A stretch of 64,000 bases of DNA from Candidatus Poribacteria bacterium (GTDB taxonomy: Bacteria; Poribacteria; WGA-4E; WGA-3G). The translations under genes were made by a program, and so were the position numbers. Under the pieces are notes generated by a model. The model ran no database searches and was not told the DNA's origin. It was given only the letters and a program-made list of their open reading frames with translations. Within the stretch, counting starts at the first letter, position 1. Every line of letters starts with the position of its first letter. This document shows, piece by piece, positions 44,813 through 54,900 of the stretch. The stretch spans positions 3,071 to 67,070 of the forward strand of contig JAPPES010000085.1 in assembly GCA_028824125.1 (NCBI GenBank). Direction: 5' to 3'.

Positions 44813-45430
44813 ATGTATCGATTAACAGCGAGAATGGAACAGACATTACGACAATACTTGGAAAAATACCATGACCTGTTTGATGGTGGACGTTGTTCGG
44901 GTTGGGAATTAGAGGAACTTGTATTTAAATCCATCCAATCAGATAGCACTGCTGGTCATCACGCTACTTGGCAGGAAGGTGGACACGATGATGAAGCAGA
45001 TATCCGAGTTCGGGTGAATGGTGTAGTCTATCCGTTACAAATCAAATCTGGTGCGATAAAACAGATCAAATCCGGTGATGAAAAATCTCCACATTTGGTG
45101 TTATCAGGACATCGGTTAGGGCGATTTGAAGGGGACTTTAAGGATATGACGGAATATCTAAATGAGGATAGGGCAAATTTTTTATCTATACCTTATCGCA
45201 AAGTAGATGATGATAAAGGAAGACACCATATTTACCAAATAGTATATGTTGAAGGAGTCTATCTTCGTCAACTCAGTCCTCCCCGATGGGAACAAGTAAG
45301 CAAGTCCACTTGGAAACAAATCAATCCACATGGTGTAATCTTCACACTACATCCTTCTATGAGTTGGCAAGTCTGGTGGAGAATACCATTATCGTTAGTG
45401 AATCACTCACCAGAATTTATAATCGGATAA
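44813..45430 (+). CDS. Putative type II restriction endonuclease (PD-(D/E)XK-like)
   Basis: 205 residues from ATG 44813. The candidate catalytic core is D63 in DEADIRVRVNG followed by Q76-I-K78 in YPLQIKSG, a D-x12-QxK version of the PD-(D/E)XK motif, with E49 or similar acidic residues upstream (WELEELVFKSI). Position directly behind the methyltransferase makes a restriction partner likely. The rest (HLVLSGHRLGRFEGDFKDMTEYLN) matches nothing I know, so recognition site and subtype are unknown. Confidence 0.7.
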   Translation: MYRLTARMEQTLRQYLEKYHDLFDGGRCSGWELEELVFKSIQSDSTAGHHATWQEGGHDDEADIRVRVNGVVYPLQIKSGAIKQIKSGDEKSPHLVLSGHRLGRFEGDFKDMTEYLNEDRANFLSIPYRKVDDDKGRHHIYQIVYVEGVYLRQLSPPRWEQVSKSTWKQINPHGVIFTLHPSMSWQVWWRIPLSLVNHSPEFIIG

Positions 45431-45487
45431 TAGTGTTAAAGTAATATTGGGTTGAACCCCTTATCTGTTTTTGCGTTTGGAGTTTAT

Positions 45488-46591
45488 GTGAAAATTCGCA
45501 GTATAAAAGCTTATCAAGTTGACCTTCCATTGCATGAAGGCAGCTACAAATGGTCAGGCGGGAAATCAGTATCCGTTTTTGATAGTACCATTGTCTCAGT
45601 TGAAACAGATGAAGGCATTACCGGCTACGGTGAGGTTTGCCCGTTGGGACCTTTCTATCTTCCCGCTTATGCTAAGGGAACTCGCACCGGAATTGCTGAA
45701 CTTGCACCACACCTCATTGGTGAAGACCCGACTCAACTGCTTCCGCTCAATCAACGCATGGATACAGCACTTAAAGGGCATCCTTATGTAAAATCAGGGA
45801 TTGACATCGCGTGTTGGGATATTCTCGGCAAGGTTTCAGATCAATCGGTTTGTACTCTTCTCGGTGGCAGATATGGTGAAGATTTTATGCTTTATCGTGC
45901 GATTTCTCAACAATCTCCAGACGAGATGGCGGAAAAAGTCGCAACATATCGTGCGGAAGGGTATCGTAAATTTCAATTGAAAGTAGGTGGAGACCCAAAC
46001 ACCGATATTGAACGTATTCATGCGGTCTCCGAATTGATGGAGCCTGGAGATGTGCTGATTGCGGATGCGAATACCGGTTGGTTGATGCATCAAGCAGTTC
46101 GCGTGGTTCGCGGTGTGAGCGATGTGGATGTCTACATTGAACAACCCTGCCTCTCCTACGAAGAATGCCTTGCCATTCGTGAACGGACAGATCACCCCTT
46201 TGTTCTCGACGAGACGATCGACAGTGTCCATACATTATTACGTGGTCATGCTGATAGAGCAATGGATGTCGTTAACATAAAGATTAGTAAATTCGGTGGA
46301 CTGACAAAAGCAAAACTTGCAAGAGACCTCTGCGTTGAACTTGGCATTGCGATGACGATTGAAGATAGTTGGGGGGGCGATATTACAACCGCCGCGATTG
46401 CTCATCTTGCCCACAGTACACCGACAGAATTTCTTTTCACAGCAACCGATTTTAATAGCTATGTCACCGTCAGCACAGCGGAAGGTGCCCCACAGCGAGT
46501 CAATGGCAGAATGGCAGCCGCAACGCAACCTGGCTTAGGAATCATCCCTGACATGAATGTGTTAGGCGAAGTAGTGGTCCACGTGGAGTGA
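45488..46591 (+). CDS. cis-3-hydroxy-L-proline dehydratase-like enolase-superfamily enzyme
   Basis: 367 residues from GTG 45488, chosen for GGAG 5 nt upstream and because the family starts MKI[17 protein letters not shown]. Mandelate racemase/muconate lactonising fold: N-terminal capping domain ([18 protein letters not shown]), then the barrel with KFQLKVGG (base), metal ligands in [15 protein letters not shown] and VLDETID, and the second base in [29 protein letters not shown] and [15 protein letters not shown] are marks of cis-3-hydroxyproline dehydratases. The product, pyrroline-2-carboxylate, would be reduced by the next gene's enzyme. Confidence 0.82.
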   Translation: MKIRSIKAYQVDLPLHEGSYKWSGGKSVSVFDSTIVSVETDEGITGYGEVCPLGPFYLPAYAKGTRTGIAELAPHLIGEDPTQLLPLNQRMDTALKGHPYVKSGIDIACWDILGKVSDQSVCTLLGGRYGEDFMLYRAISQQSPDEMAEKVATYRAEGYRKFQLKVGGDPNTDIERIHAVSELMEPGDVLIADANTGWLMHQAVRVVRGVSDVDVYIEQPCLSYEECLAIRERTDHPFVLDETIDSVHTLLRGHADRAMDVVNIKISKFGGLTKAKLARDLCVELGIAMTIEDSWGGDITTAAIAHLAHSTPTEFLFTATDFNSYVTVSTAEGAPQRVNGRMAAATQPGLGIIPDMNVLGEVVVHVE

Positions 46592-46595
46592 TCGT

Positions 46596-47564
46596 ATGCC
46601 TATTAGAATCCTCTCAGCTGCCGATGTTCGCGCAGCTTTACCCATGCCCAAAGCGGTTGATGCAATGCGGCACGCCTACAGCCAACTTTCAGGAGGCAAG
46701 GTGACCGCACCACCCCGACAACATCTCTCCACCGACAAAGGTGTTACGCTCATAATGCCCGCCTATTTGCATGAACGGAGTGAATTTGGAATCAAAGTTG
46801 TCTCTGTTTATGACGATAATCCGAACCTTAATTTGCCTCGTATTACTGCAACAGTCTTAGTGCTTGACCCAGCGACAGGATCGCCAAAAGCGTTCATGGA
46901 CGGTACCAGCCTTACTGCTATCAGAACTGGGGCAGGTGGTGGTGTAGCAGCAGATTTACTTGCACGGCAGGACGCAAAAACGGTTGGATTGTTCGGTGCA
47001 GGTGTACAGGCGCGGGCCCAGTTGCAAGCAGTAATGGCAGTCAGAGACATCACGCACGTCAGCCTTATCAGTCGGACACAAGCCTCGACACAACAACTCG
47101 CTGCTGAGATTTCAGCGTGGACTGATGCTCCCGAAGTCAATATCGTTGCTACGCCGCAAGAGGTCGTGAAAGATGCTGATATTGTTATCTGTGCAACAAC
47201 ATCCGCCACCCCACTTTTTGATGGAAACGACCTACAATCCGGCACACACATCACAGCCGTTGGCACATTCGTGCCAGAAAAACGGGAAGTTGATACAACA
47301 ACAATCAGACGCGCAAACCGAATTGTGGTGGATTCACGGGAAGCCTGTTTAGAAGAGGCGGGGGACCTTATTATTCCGAATGCGCAAATTGATGCTGAAA
47401 TCGGTGAAATCGTCAACGGCGATAAACAGGGACGGCAGTCAGATGACGAAATCACGTTTTTCAAATCGGTAGGTGTGGCGGTGCAAGATGCAGTCGCAGC
47501 GTCAGTGGTCTTGACAGAGGCGGAGGCAAAAAACTTCGGTATTGTCGTTGAGATAGTTCAATAG
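46596..47564 (+). CDS. Ornithine cyclodeaminase/mu-crystallin family reductase (probable pyrroline-2-carboxylate reductase)
   Basis: 322 residues starting 4 nt after the dehydratase stop. It has the family's N-terminal segment (GKVTAPPRQHLSTDKGVTLIMPAY), FGIKVVSVYDDNP, TSLTAIRTGAGGG, the Rossmann GLFGAGVQARAQLQA and ICATTSATPLFDG. Linked to cis-3-hydroxyproline dehydratase, the likely reaction is NAD(P)H reduction of pyrroline-2-carboxylate to L-proline. Ornithine cyclodeamination remains possible but fits the context less well. Confidence 0.85.
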   Translation: MPIRILSAADVRAALPMPKAVDAMRHAYSQLSGGKVTAPPRQHLSTDKGVTLIMPAYLHERSEFGIKVVSVYDDNPNLNLPRITATVLVLDPATGSPKAFMDGTSLTAIRTGAGGGVAADLLARQDAKTVGLFGAGVQARAQLQAVMAVRDITHVSLISRTQASTQQLAAEISAWTDAPEVNIVATPQEVVKDADIVICATTSATPLFDGNDLQSGTHITAVGTFVPEKREVDTTTIRRANRIVVDSREACLEEAGDLIIPNAQIDAEIGEIVNGDKQGRQSDDEITFFKSVGVAVQDAVAASVVLTEAEAKNFGIVVEIVQ

Positions 47565-47609
47565 TCTATTCTGACAGATGAGCGTCTTGCATAGGCAATC
47601 TGCTTGATC

Positions 47610-48455
47610 CTATTGCGTTAAGAGATAGTTGATTATCTGTGCCGCAACTTCGGCTTTCGGATTATTTTTGTACAGAGTATGAAAAACAATCGCTAATCTG
47701 CCACGATCACCATCTCGCACAATGACGGGGTCTGCCAAGGTTGCCTGAGTATTCCCAGTATCGCTCGCAAGAATCTTTTCAGCGAACCATTCATCTTCAA
47801 GCTGATCTAAAGGAAAAGGTCTGTCAGATCTAAAGTGAACCATACTTGGGGCTAATCTACTACCTTCTACTGTAACAAACATATCTACGTTGTGTTCATA
47901 TACATTAATCTCAATTTCAGGGAGGTCCATTAGGTTTTGCATAGCACCACGTTCGTTGGCTGTACCTTCTGAACTGTTATACCCAAAATAATCCGCATGA
48001 TTCAAAATTGTATCACCATCCGTAGTTTCAATCCAGTTTTCGGCGACAGAACCATCGGGTTGCGCATTTCCTGATGGATAGATGGTAGAAGGTAAAACAC
48101 CGTAAAGGATACACACATTCACGACACCGTTTGCAGTTGTTTGCAGCATCCAATCTCTGACAGCTTCCTTACTTTTTGTTATTTCCACTTGAATATTCTC
48201 TGATTCTAAGAGAAATTTTGTCATTTCTGCTTCATTTTCTGCATTTTCCGGACTTATCCACAAGGTTTTACCTATATAAATCAACACATCTGCTGGACGG
48301 TCTATAGGTTCAACGGGTATAATGTCTGATGGTTCCTGCTCTACCATTTCTTTCGACACGACAGGTCCCTCCACTTTATGCGTTTTATTGCAACTGGCGA
48401 AGGAAACCGTCCAACCTATTAAAGCGATAATAACTAACCATTGGTATTTTTGCAC
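47610..48455 (-). CDS. Lipoprotein, paralogue A of a two-copy family
   Basis: 281 residues from GTG 48455, AAGGAG 9 nt upstream. Lipobox SFASC with Cys22. The mature part starts with an acidic spacer, then an alpha/beta domain resembling ThuA/glutamine-amidotransferase-like folds (DVLIYIGKTLWISPENAENE, ANGVVNVCILYGVLPSTIY, TDGDTILNHADYFGYNSSEG) with a Ser-Asp-Arg-Pro segment (RSDRPFPLDQL). It shares most of its sequence with 49420-50244, on the other side of the HAD gene. Function unknown. Confidence 0.65.
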   Translation of the reverse strand: MQKYQWLVIIALIGWTVSFASCNKTHKVEGPVVSKEMVEQEPSDIIPVEPIDRPADVLIYIGKTLWISPENAENEAEMTKFLLESENIQVEITKSKEAVRDWMLQTTANGVVNVCILYGVLPSTIYPSGNAQPDGSVAENWIETTDGDTILNHADYFGYNSSEGTANERGAMQNLMDLPEIEINVYEHNVDMFVTVEGSRLAPSMVHFRSDRPFPLDQLEDEWFAEKILASDTGNTQATLADPVIVRDGDRGRLAIVFHTLYKNNPKAEVAAQIINYLLTQ

Positions 48456-48628
48456 TGATAATTCTCCTTGAATAAAATGTGTATGAAATTATACTATGCA
48501 ATACAGTCAGTAGCAAATTTTTTATGATGGCACGTTTTGATATGATTGCTGCGCCTCAAACATCAGAGATTTATCGTTCTTGTGCCGTAATTTAGACATA
48601 ACCTCCGAATTTATTGAATGTGAAAAAT

Positions 48629-49342
48629 ATGATTAAGGCAGTATTCTTTGACCTTGATAACACACTCTGTGACTCCGATACGGCATGGAACATCGCGGTA
48701 AGAGAAACATTTCAGCTTTTTTGCCAGTATAAGCCAAATATTTCAGAAGAGACACTTACAAAGGCATGGGAAAAAGTTCATCAGAAACTCTTTCAACAAC
48801 TTGACGCAGGGAAGTGTTCCATGGCAGAAGTGAGAGACACACGTTTCCTACATTTATTCAAAGAACTCAATTTGTTGCCAAGCAAAATTACAGAAGAACT
48901 TAACGACTTTCTCAGTACACGCTACCTCACGAGTTTACGTCTTTACGAAGATGCTGCAGTCCTTGAAGAGTTACAAGCATACCATGTCGGTATCATCACA
49001 AACGGTGCGAATGATGAACGGACTGACAGTCAACTTTCTAAAGTGAGATACCTGGGACTCACCGGACGGATTCAGTCGTTGACAATTTCCGGTGAAATCG
49101 GTGTCAGAAAACCGAATTTTGAAATCTTCAAAGTGGCTTGTGAACGGGCTGGTGTTTTACTCAAAGAGGCGATGTACGTTGGGGATTCCATTCAAAATGA
49201 CATTATTGGCGCAAACCGTGTAGGTATGACAAGCGTTTTGATAGATCGAAAATCGGATATATCAATCCCTAAAATAGCTGATGCACAACCAGACTATTCT
49301 ATCTCTAATCTATATGATGTTTTGGCATGCTTAGAAGCTTAA
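48629..49342 (+). CDS. HAD-superfamily (subfamily IA) phosphatase
   Basis: About 237 residues. Motif I FFDLDNTL (D8 nucleophile, D10 acid/base), helical cap, motif II GIITNGA, motif III Lys in GVRKPNFEIF and motif IV YVGDSIQNDIIGA. It probably dephosphorylates a small metabolite such as a nucleotide or sugar phosphate. I use ATG 48629 because it begins directly with the conserved MIKAVFFDLDNT; GTG 48620 and TTG 48614 would add a few residues. It is inserted between the two paralogous lipoprotein genes, which read the other way. Confidence 0.88.
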   Translation: MIKAVFFDLDNTLCDSDTAWNIAVRETFQLFCQYKPNISEETLTKAWEKVHQKLFQQLDAGKCSMAEVRDTRFLHLFKELNLLPSKITEELNDFLSTRYLTSLRLYEDAAVLEELQAYHVGIITNGANDERTDSQLSKVRYLGLTGRIQSLTISGEIGVRKPNFEIFKVACERAGVLLKEAMYVGDSIQNDIIGANRVGMTSVLIDRKSDISIPKIADAQPDYSISNLYDVLACLEA

Positions 49343-49419
49343 CAGTACTAAAATCATCCTGAATGAAGGTTATAGTTTTTCCTGTCGGATAAGTCGTTTG
49401 ACTGGGACTACGCTTAAAT

Positions 49420-50244
49420 CTATTCAGCTAAAAGATAATTGATGATTATCTCCGCTGCGACTACCCCTTTCGGATTATCCCCATGATGTGTTTGGTGGAC
49501 CATCGCGAGTCTGCCTCGATTTCCATCTCGAAGTATTATGGGATCTGCCAAAGTTCCTTGAACATCCCCGGTATTACTTGCAAAAATCTTTTCAGCGGAC
49601 CATTCAGAACCGAGTTGTTCCAAAGGGAAGGGTCTGTCTGATTCAAAATTGACTAAACTCGGGATTAATGTTCTGCCGCCCTCAGTGACATACATAAATA
49701 GGTTCTCAAAATGTTCAACATTAATATCAATATTGGGAAGGTCCATAAGGTTTTGCAGAGGCGCCTTGTAGTTAGGTGTCTCGTCTGAACTGTAATAACC
49801 GAAATAATCTGCGTGATTTAAAATCGTATCACCATCCGTAGTTTCAATCCAGTTTTCAGCAATAGACCCATCGGGCTCGGTATTCCCAGGTGCATAGATT
49901 GTTGAAGGTAAAACGCCATAAAGGATACACACATTCACGGCACCGTTTGCGGTTGTCTCCAACATCCAGCTGCTAAGTGATTCATCACTTTCTGTTATTG
50001 CTGCTCGAATTCCATTGGATTCCAAAAGGCTTTTCGTTATGCTCGCTTCAATTCTTGCGTTTTCCAATGTTATCCATGAGGTACTACCGGTATAAATCAG
50101 GACATCCATCGGATGATCTACCTGTTTTGCATCCGATACACCAGGCATAACAGGTATCGGCTCTTTCTGCGCTTTCGTGCAACTGGCAAAGGAAACCGTC
50201 CAACCAATTAGAGCGATAATAACTATCCATTGGTATTTCCGCAT
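49420..50244 (-). CDS. Lipoprotein, paralogue B of a two-copy family
   Basis: 274 residues from ATG 50244, AGGAG 9 nt upstream. Signal sequence MRKYQWIVIIALIGWTVSFASC is almost identical to paralogue A (Cys22 lipidated). DVLIYTGSTSWITLENARIE, ANGAVNVCILYGVLPSTIYA, TDGDTILNHADYFGYYSSDE and ESDRPFPLEQLGSEW parallel paralogue A throughout, with the differences concentrated after the lipobox. The pair arose by duplication. The ThuA-like fold assignment is tentative and the function unknown. Confidence 0.65.
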   Translation of the reverse strand: MRKYQWIVIIALIGWTVSFASCTKAQKEPIPVMPGVSDAKQVDHPMDVLIYTGSTSWITLENARIEASITKSLLESNGIRAAITESDESLSSWMLETTANGAVNVCILYGVLPSTIYAPGNTEPDGSIAENWIETTDGDTILNHADYFGYYSSDETPNYKAPLQNLMDLPNIDINVEHFENLFMYVTEGGRTLIPSLVNFESDRPFPLEQLGSEWSAEKIFASNTGDVQGTLADPIILRDGNRGRLAMVHQTHHGDNPKGVVAAEIIINYLLAE

Positions 50245-50330
50245 TTATAATTCTCCTGAAGTATAACGTAATTTCAATAAACTGATGTGCTTGCTAAGCA
50301 TATTACCTTGACAGACTATAAGGTCTGGAC

Positions 50331-50368
50331 TTATAGTAAAATCTACAATTACCTGGACATTGGCGAGG
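50331..50368. mobile_element. Solitary MITE end (TATAGT family)
   Basis: ttatagtaaaatctacaatt, then acctggacattggcgagg, nearly identical to the left end of the element at 63091. No second end was found nearby. It sits directly against the DUF4177 gene's 3' end and may supply its downstream sequence. Confidence 0.45.
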
Positions 50369-50572
50369 TTAAGAAACCGGTAAAACTCTTTCAAAAACCA
50401 GGATTATGGCAGTTGTTTCCCCAAAAGCTGCTGCTGGTTGAATAACCTCACAAAGTTTCCAACCTTCTCCCCCTTCACGATTAAGGATGCTTTCAAGGTC
50501 TGGGATCTTTCTGGACTTAAAACCCCAACCTTTTTGACTCACTCTTACAGTTTTATATTCGTATTTCGTCAT
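50369..50572 (-). CDS. DUF4177 small protein
   Basis: 67 residues: MTKYEYKTVRVSQKGWGFKSRK, then LNREGGEGWKLCEVIQP, then TAIILVFERVLPVS. This is the DUF4177 pattern (N-terminal YEYK.V strand, GW.L mid-motif, FER end); function unknown. It starts at the stop of the truncated acetyltransferase copy (TAATG overlap) and may be co-transcribed from the Zorya end. Its final residues fall in MITE-like sequence. Confidence 0.75.
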   Translation of the reverse strand: MTKYEYKTVRVSQKGWGFKSRKIPDLESILNREGGEGWKLCEVIQPAAAFGETTAIILVFERVLPVS

Positions 50573-50979
50573 TACAATGCCTCATAAGATTCGGTTACAT
50601 AAGGCCGTGTGTTGATGTAATAGACCAGATGCCCTTCGTTTTCTCTGAAACCGAGTGAGCGATAAAAGGACTCTTCACAATTTTCAACGATGTAACCCGT
50701 GATGAAGGTTGCGCCCATTTTTTCAAGTTCAAGACATAAGCGTTCACCCAACAGAACCCCTAATCTGCTATTATCTGATTCAATTAGCGATCCGTTGTTG
50801 TATTTCAGATCATCTCCTTGATAGCGGATGTCAACGGAAAATTCCATGATGTGGGCAGAAAAACCGTCAAAGGTAGCGCGTGCCAGTCCGATGAGTTCAG
50901 TTTCAAGGTAGGCAGCTACGATGAGATGTGGGTGTTCCAGTATCCGTGCTGCTACTTCTTTGCCAAATCCTACTTCACA
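50572..50979 (-). pseudogene. 5'-truncated duplicate of the GNAT acetyltransferase gene
   Basis: The frame matches 51477-51959 from CEVGFGKEVAARILEHPH to the end but lacks the first roughly 27 codons. A stop codon lies just upstream of the homology. A product could start at the internal ATG 50847 (91 residues, MEFSVDIRYQGDDL), but this would lack half of the GNAT fold. DNA identity to the full copy is very high, so the duplication is recent. Confidence 0.75.
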
Positions 50980-51051
50980 TCACTGTTTTGCTCTCCTTCA
51001 CTTCATATTTTTATACACATTTGTGAAAACTTAATGTGGCGCAAGTGCTTT

Positions 51052-51438
51052 TTACACATTGACTTTATACTTCAGATCGTTAACTTCGTCTCCGGTTATA
51101 CCGCGAAAACCCCAGCAATGTGGGGGTTGTTCCTTTATTGTAATTTCAATATCTATCGGAGAAATGGATAATTGACTTTCGATTTCTTTGAACAGTGTTT
51201 TTATAAGACTTTTTTGTGTTTCTGCCTTGCGACCTACCATCATATTGATTTCAATGACAGTATAGGCATCTGTGCGGCCACCTGGAAAGTAAAAATCTTC
51301 TTTTTTCATAGGAATAAAACGATGTGCTCGTTTGTCCTCTGGCATGCCAAGTACAGACTGCATACACTCATGAACTACATCTGATAGTTTTGCCTTTATC
51401 GGATTTAGCTTTTCTTTAATGCCATATACTACGACCAT
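51052..51438 (-). CDS. Tautomerase/MIF-superfamily-like protein
   Basis: 128 residues: MVVVYGIKEKLNPIKAKLSDVVHECMQSVLGMPEDKRAHRF, then FYFPGGRTDAYTVIEINMMVGRKAETQKSLIKTLFKEIESQLSIS. This is the beta-alpha-beta pattern of the 4-oxalocrotonate tautomerase superfamily. The catalytic Pro at position 2 is replaced by Val, so tautomerase activity is doubtful; EQPPHCWGFRGI near the end is the usual last motif. It lies between the two GNAT copies. Confidence 0.65.
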   Translation of the reverse strand: MVVVYGIKEKLNPIKAKLSDVVHECMQSVLGMPEDKRAHRFIPMKKEDFYFPGGRTDAYTVIEINMMVGRKAETQKSLIKTLFKEIESQLSISPIDIEITIKEQPPHCWGFRGITGDEVNDLKYKVNV

Positions 51439-51476
51439 GATTTTTTATGTCCTCTAACATTGACTGCAACTCTTTA

Positions 51477-51959
51477 TCAGGAATCGACTACATAAGGACG
51501 TGTGTCAATGTAATAGACCAGATGCCCTTCGTTTTCTCTGAAACCGAGTGAGCGATAAAAGGACTCTTCACAATTTTCAACGATGTAACCCGTGATGAAG
51601 GTTGCGCCCATTTTTTCAAGTTCAAGACATAAGCGTTCACCCAACAGAACCCCTAATCTGCTATTATCTGATTCAATTAGCGATCCGTTGTTGTATTTTA
51701 GATCGTCTCCTTGATAACGAATGTCAATGGAAAATTCCATGATGTGCGCAGAAAGTCCGTCAAAAGTAGCGCGTGCCAGTCCGATCAGTTCAGTTTCAAG
51801 GTAGGCAGCTACGATGAGATGCGGGTGTTCCAATATCCGTGCTGCTACTTCTTTGCCGAACCCAGCTTCACAAATATTGTTTCGTTCATAGAAGTCGAAT
51901 AACGCATCGGCAGTAATGGTGGGGTTGACTTGGATGTATATGTGTTGTTGTGGTGCCAT
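51477..51959 (-). CDS. GNAT-family acetyltransferase (full copy)
   Basis: 160 residues, AAAGGA 6 nt before the ATG, 9 nt after the zorD stop. Layout fits the GNAT fold: ARILEHPHLIVAAYLETELIGLARATFDG (strands 2-4), NNGSLIESDNSRLGVLLGERLCLELEKMG (acetyl-CoA pyrophosphate loop region) and YRSLGFRENEGHLVYYI (final strands). Substrate unknown. It is the last member of, or a passenger behind, the Zorya operon. Confidence 0.72.
   Translation of the reverse strand: MAPQQHIYIQVNPTITADALFDFYERNNICEAGFGKEVAARILEHPHLIVAAYLETELIGLARATFDGLSAHIMEFSIDIRYQGDDLKYNNGSLIESDNSRLGVLLGERLCLELEKMGATFITGYIVENCEESFYRSLGFRENEGHLVYYIDTRPYVVDS
51482..51871. repeat. Direct duplicate of 50590-50979 (offset 892 bp)
   Basis: About 390 bp of the GNAT gene occur twice in the same orientation with very few differences; the first 200 bp are almost identical. 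The repeats flank the tautomerase gene. Confidence 0.8.
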
Positions 51960-51968
51960 GGTTTTCCT

Positions 51969-54900
51969 TTAAACTGTTTGAAATTGACACAAGTTGACAT
52001 CAGCCCATGTTACAGGGTATTGCTTCAAATTTTCAATTATCCACTTACGTTCGTATATTTGCACCACTTTCGTACGACTGAGTTGATGAGCTTCCTTAGT
52101 AAAAGATCTATTTGTTATGACAATAGGTTGAAATGTCTCAGTATATTTTTCTTCATAAAATGGTATTGCTGCGACAATTTCATCCACCGCTTCATGTCCC
52201 GGTCTGCCCCCAGTATTACGCTGCTTGACCTGTATAAGAAATCCAGAGTTTTCAGACCGCAGTGGGTGAACGACAACATCTGCGCCTTTGTCACCTGAAT
52301 ACGGTGTTACTTCAACCTTGTATCCTTGTTTATGAAAAAGTGCAGCAACAAAAAACTCAAAAAATTTGGGAGTAAGTTTGTCAACATCTTCTATCGCCAG
52401 TGGTATGTCATGCTTTGTTTCAGGAGGCATAGATTGCAGCGCATCTAAAATCTCTGCAGGTTTAACTTCTGCACGTTCAGTGGGAAACAACGTATCTTGT
52501 GAAAGTTGGCGTTTTCGTTCAAGGAGTTCATGTAGTATGACATCAAAGGTTTTAAACTCGCTGTGGGTTGCCATGGGAAGATAGATGTGTACAGGCCGTT
52601 TTTGTCCGATGCGGTATACCCGGTCGCTCGCCTGGTCCTCTTTAGCAGGATTCCACCAGCGACTATAATGAATCACATGGTTTGCTTCAGTGATATTTAG
52701 ACCGACACCAGCAGAAAGAGGTGACATGATAATAGCGTTGAATCCTGGAGCATCTTGGAAACGGTCAACGGCTTGTTGACGACTTATTTTCATTGAACCT
52801 TCTCTCTGTTTGCTTCCTGGGGTATCCCCGTTGACAATAGAAATATTTCCCAATTCAAATTGTTCATTAATAACACGCGCAAGAAGATGCTGCGTATTTC
52901 GACGTTCTGCAAACAAAATTACCTTTTCACCAGCAACATGAATGTCCTTAAGTAGTTTTACCGTTACTATTAGTTTAGCAGACTGTTCGATCAATTCAGA
53001 AATAGAAGATTCCTCTCCTTTTGAATCTGATAACAAGGGATGGTCAGAAATGTCGCGTAATTGGTGAAGAACTTGCAAGATACGGTTACGTTGTTGCGGT
53101 CCCGTTGCTCCACTATCTTTTGTGGATTGTAGTGCAGCGTGATAACGTTCTACTTGTGTTGGAGGCATTTCCTGTTGACATTTTTCCACGTGGATATGTT
53201 TTTCAGGGAGGCTGTCCAGAATTTCAGTCTTTAACCGTCTTTTAAAGTGAACACCGATACGTTTACGAATTTGTTCGCCAAGGGCTCGAATATCAGTTTC
53301 AGGATTCTCAAGAGGTCGACAAAATTCATTATTGAAATTTTTCGCGCTATCAAGATAGCCTGGTGCCACAAAATCGGTTATGCACCATAAATCCATTAGT
53401 GAATTTTCAACAGGGGTTCCGGTCATTGCAATGCGAAAGTCTGTATTAAGTGCTTTCAAGGCATTTGTGACAAGTGTTCCTGGTGTTTTGATTTTTTGTG
53501 CTTCGTCTATGATAACTGTAGCCCAATGGATTAAACCTAAATCCAATTGGAAATCTCGAACAGTCTCATAGGTAGTTAGGACTACATCGGTTTTTTGAAG
53601 ACGTTTCACATCAAGTGCGCCTCGCTTTTTCCGTAATTCCTTTAACCGTTCTGCGCCTTCTATCTCAGGAATTTGGATATTGTTGGCTTCGGATTGGTCA
53701 AGTTTATAGTTTTGCAGTTCTTTTCCATATAACGTGATAAAATTCAATGCGCCGTTCTTAAAAAACTTTGGATATTCCGCTGCCCAATTTTCTAAAAGCG
53801 CAATTGGTGCAACAATCAGGTGCGGTTTCCGGTGCGATTCTTGCTGACGAAATTTGCGATGATGCCATTCCAGAAAGCAGAGTACTTGCAACGTTTTGCC
53901 CAGTCCCATGTCATCAGCGAGTAAACCGCCTGGATAGTGTTTTTCCCAAAGTTGCTGTGCCCAAGCAAGGCCTTCCTCTTGATGTGGCAAAAGTTTAACC
54001 TCATGTTTAAGGTTTGGAGTAGATTCAAGCAGATGTCGAAACGGTTCTGTTGCTGAAGAACCTTCTGGAGCGACGAAATCAGATTCTTCAATGTTTTCAT
54101 CAATAATTAAAACCGTAGCTCCCAATTTTTCATCTGGTTCTGGATAAGGTTTTTTGCGACGTTTGAGTCGCTTTTTAATGAACGGAAGGTGTTGTTCAAC
54201 CTCAGAAATAGGTAGTTTAGTTCCTTTCCATGTTATATGATTTTTTCCTGCTTGCTTTTCCCGTTCAATTGTCCTCTCTAGTTCTACAAGTCCCTTTTCG
54301 GTTGTAATTGGAATCCTTGTGCGCTTATCTGATTTATCATCGTCAACTAAAATACCAGGAATCCATTCGCTTTTGTAAGGCGAAATAAACGGATAAATCC
54401 TCGGTTGGTAAATGCCAATTTCACGGACACGTTCACTGAAGGATAAAGTATCATCCGTTGGATCAAGTTCAACGATTTCAGGATCAAAGTATGCTTGTGG
54501 GTGTTTAGCCATCTCCGCGAGTTGTTCGCGAGAAACGCGCCGATTTTCTTTAATGGATTCCAACGCTTCACGTTGTTTCTCTTGAAAAAGGACGCGGGTT
54601 CTACCACCGTCAGGACGCGGTAAATTATAGGTGGTTTCAGGATTAAGAAATTTGTCAAAGAGCTCTTCAAACTTTTCATTGTCAACCCCTGCTACATCAG
54701 GAATTATCTCAACGTCATCACCCGACTCGCGTAGACGTAAACGAACGGTTTGCGGTGCTACGACTTCTTCTTGGTTTAGGTAAAGGTCAAGGGCAGCACC
54801 TGTCCCTTTGGCAAGTCCTTTTATCTTTGCGAATTCAAGCAGATTGTTTTGAAAATCTTTCTCAGAATCCTCACGTGCATTGAACGCATCTAAAGCCTCC

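Noticed and set aside
47610-50244. The two similar lipoprotein genes flanking a HAD gene as terminal parts of a mobile element
   Set aside because: They are full-length, same-direction paralogues with individual ribosome binding sites; no transposase or inverted ends are present.
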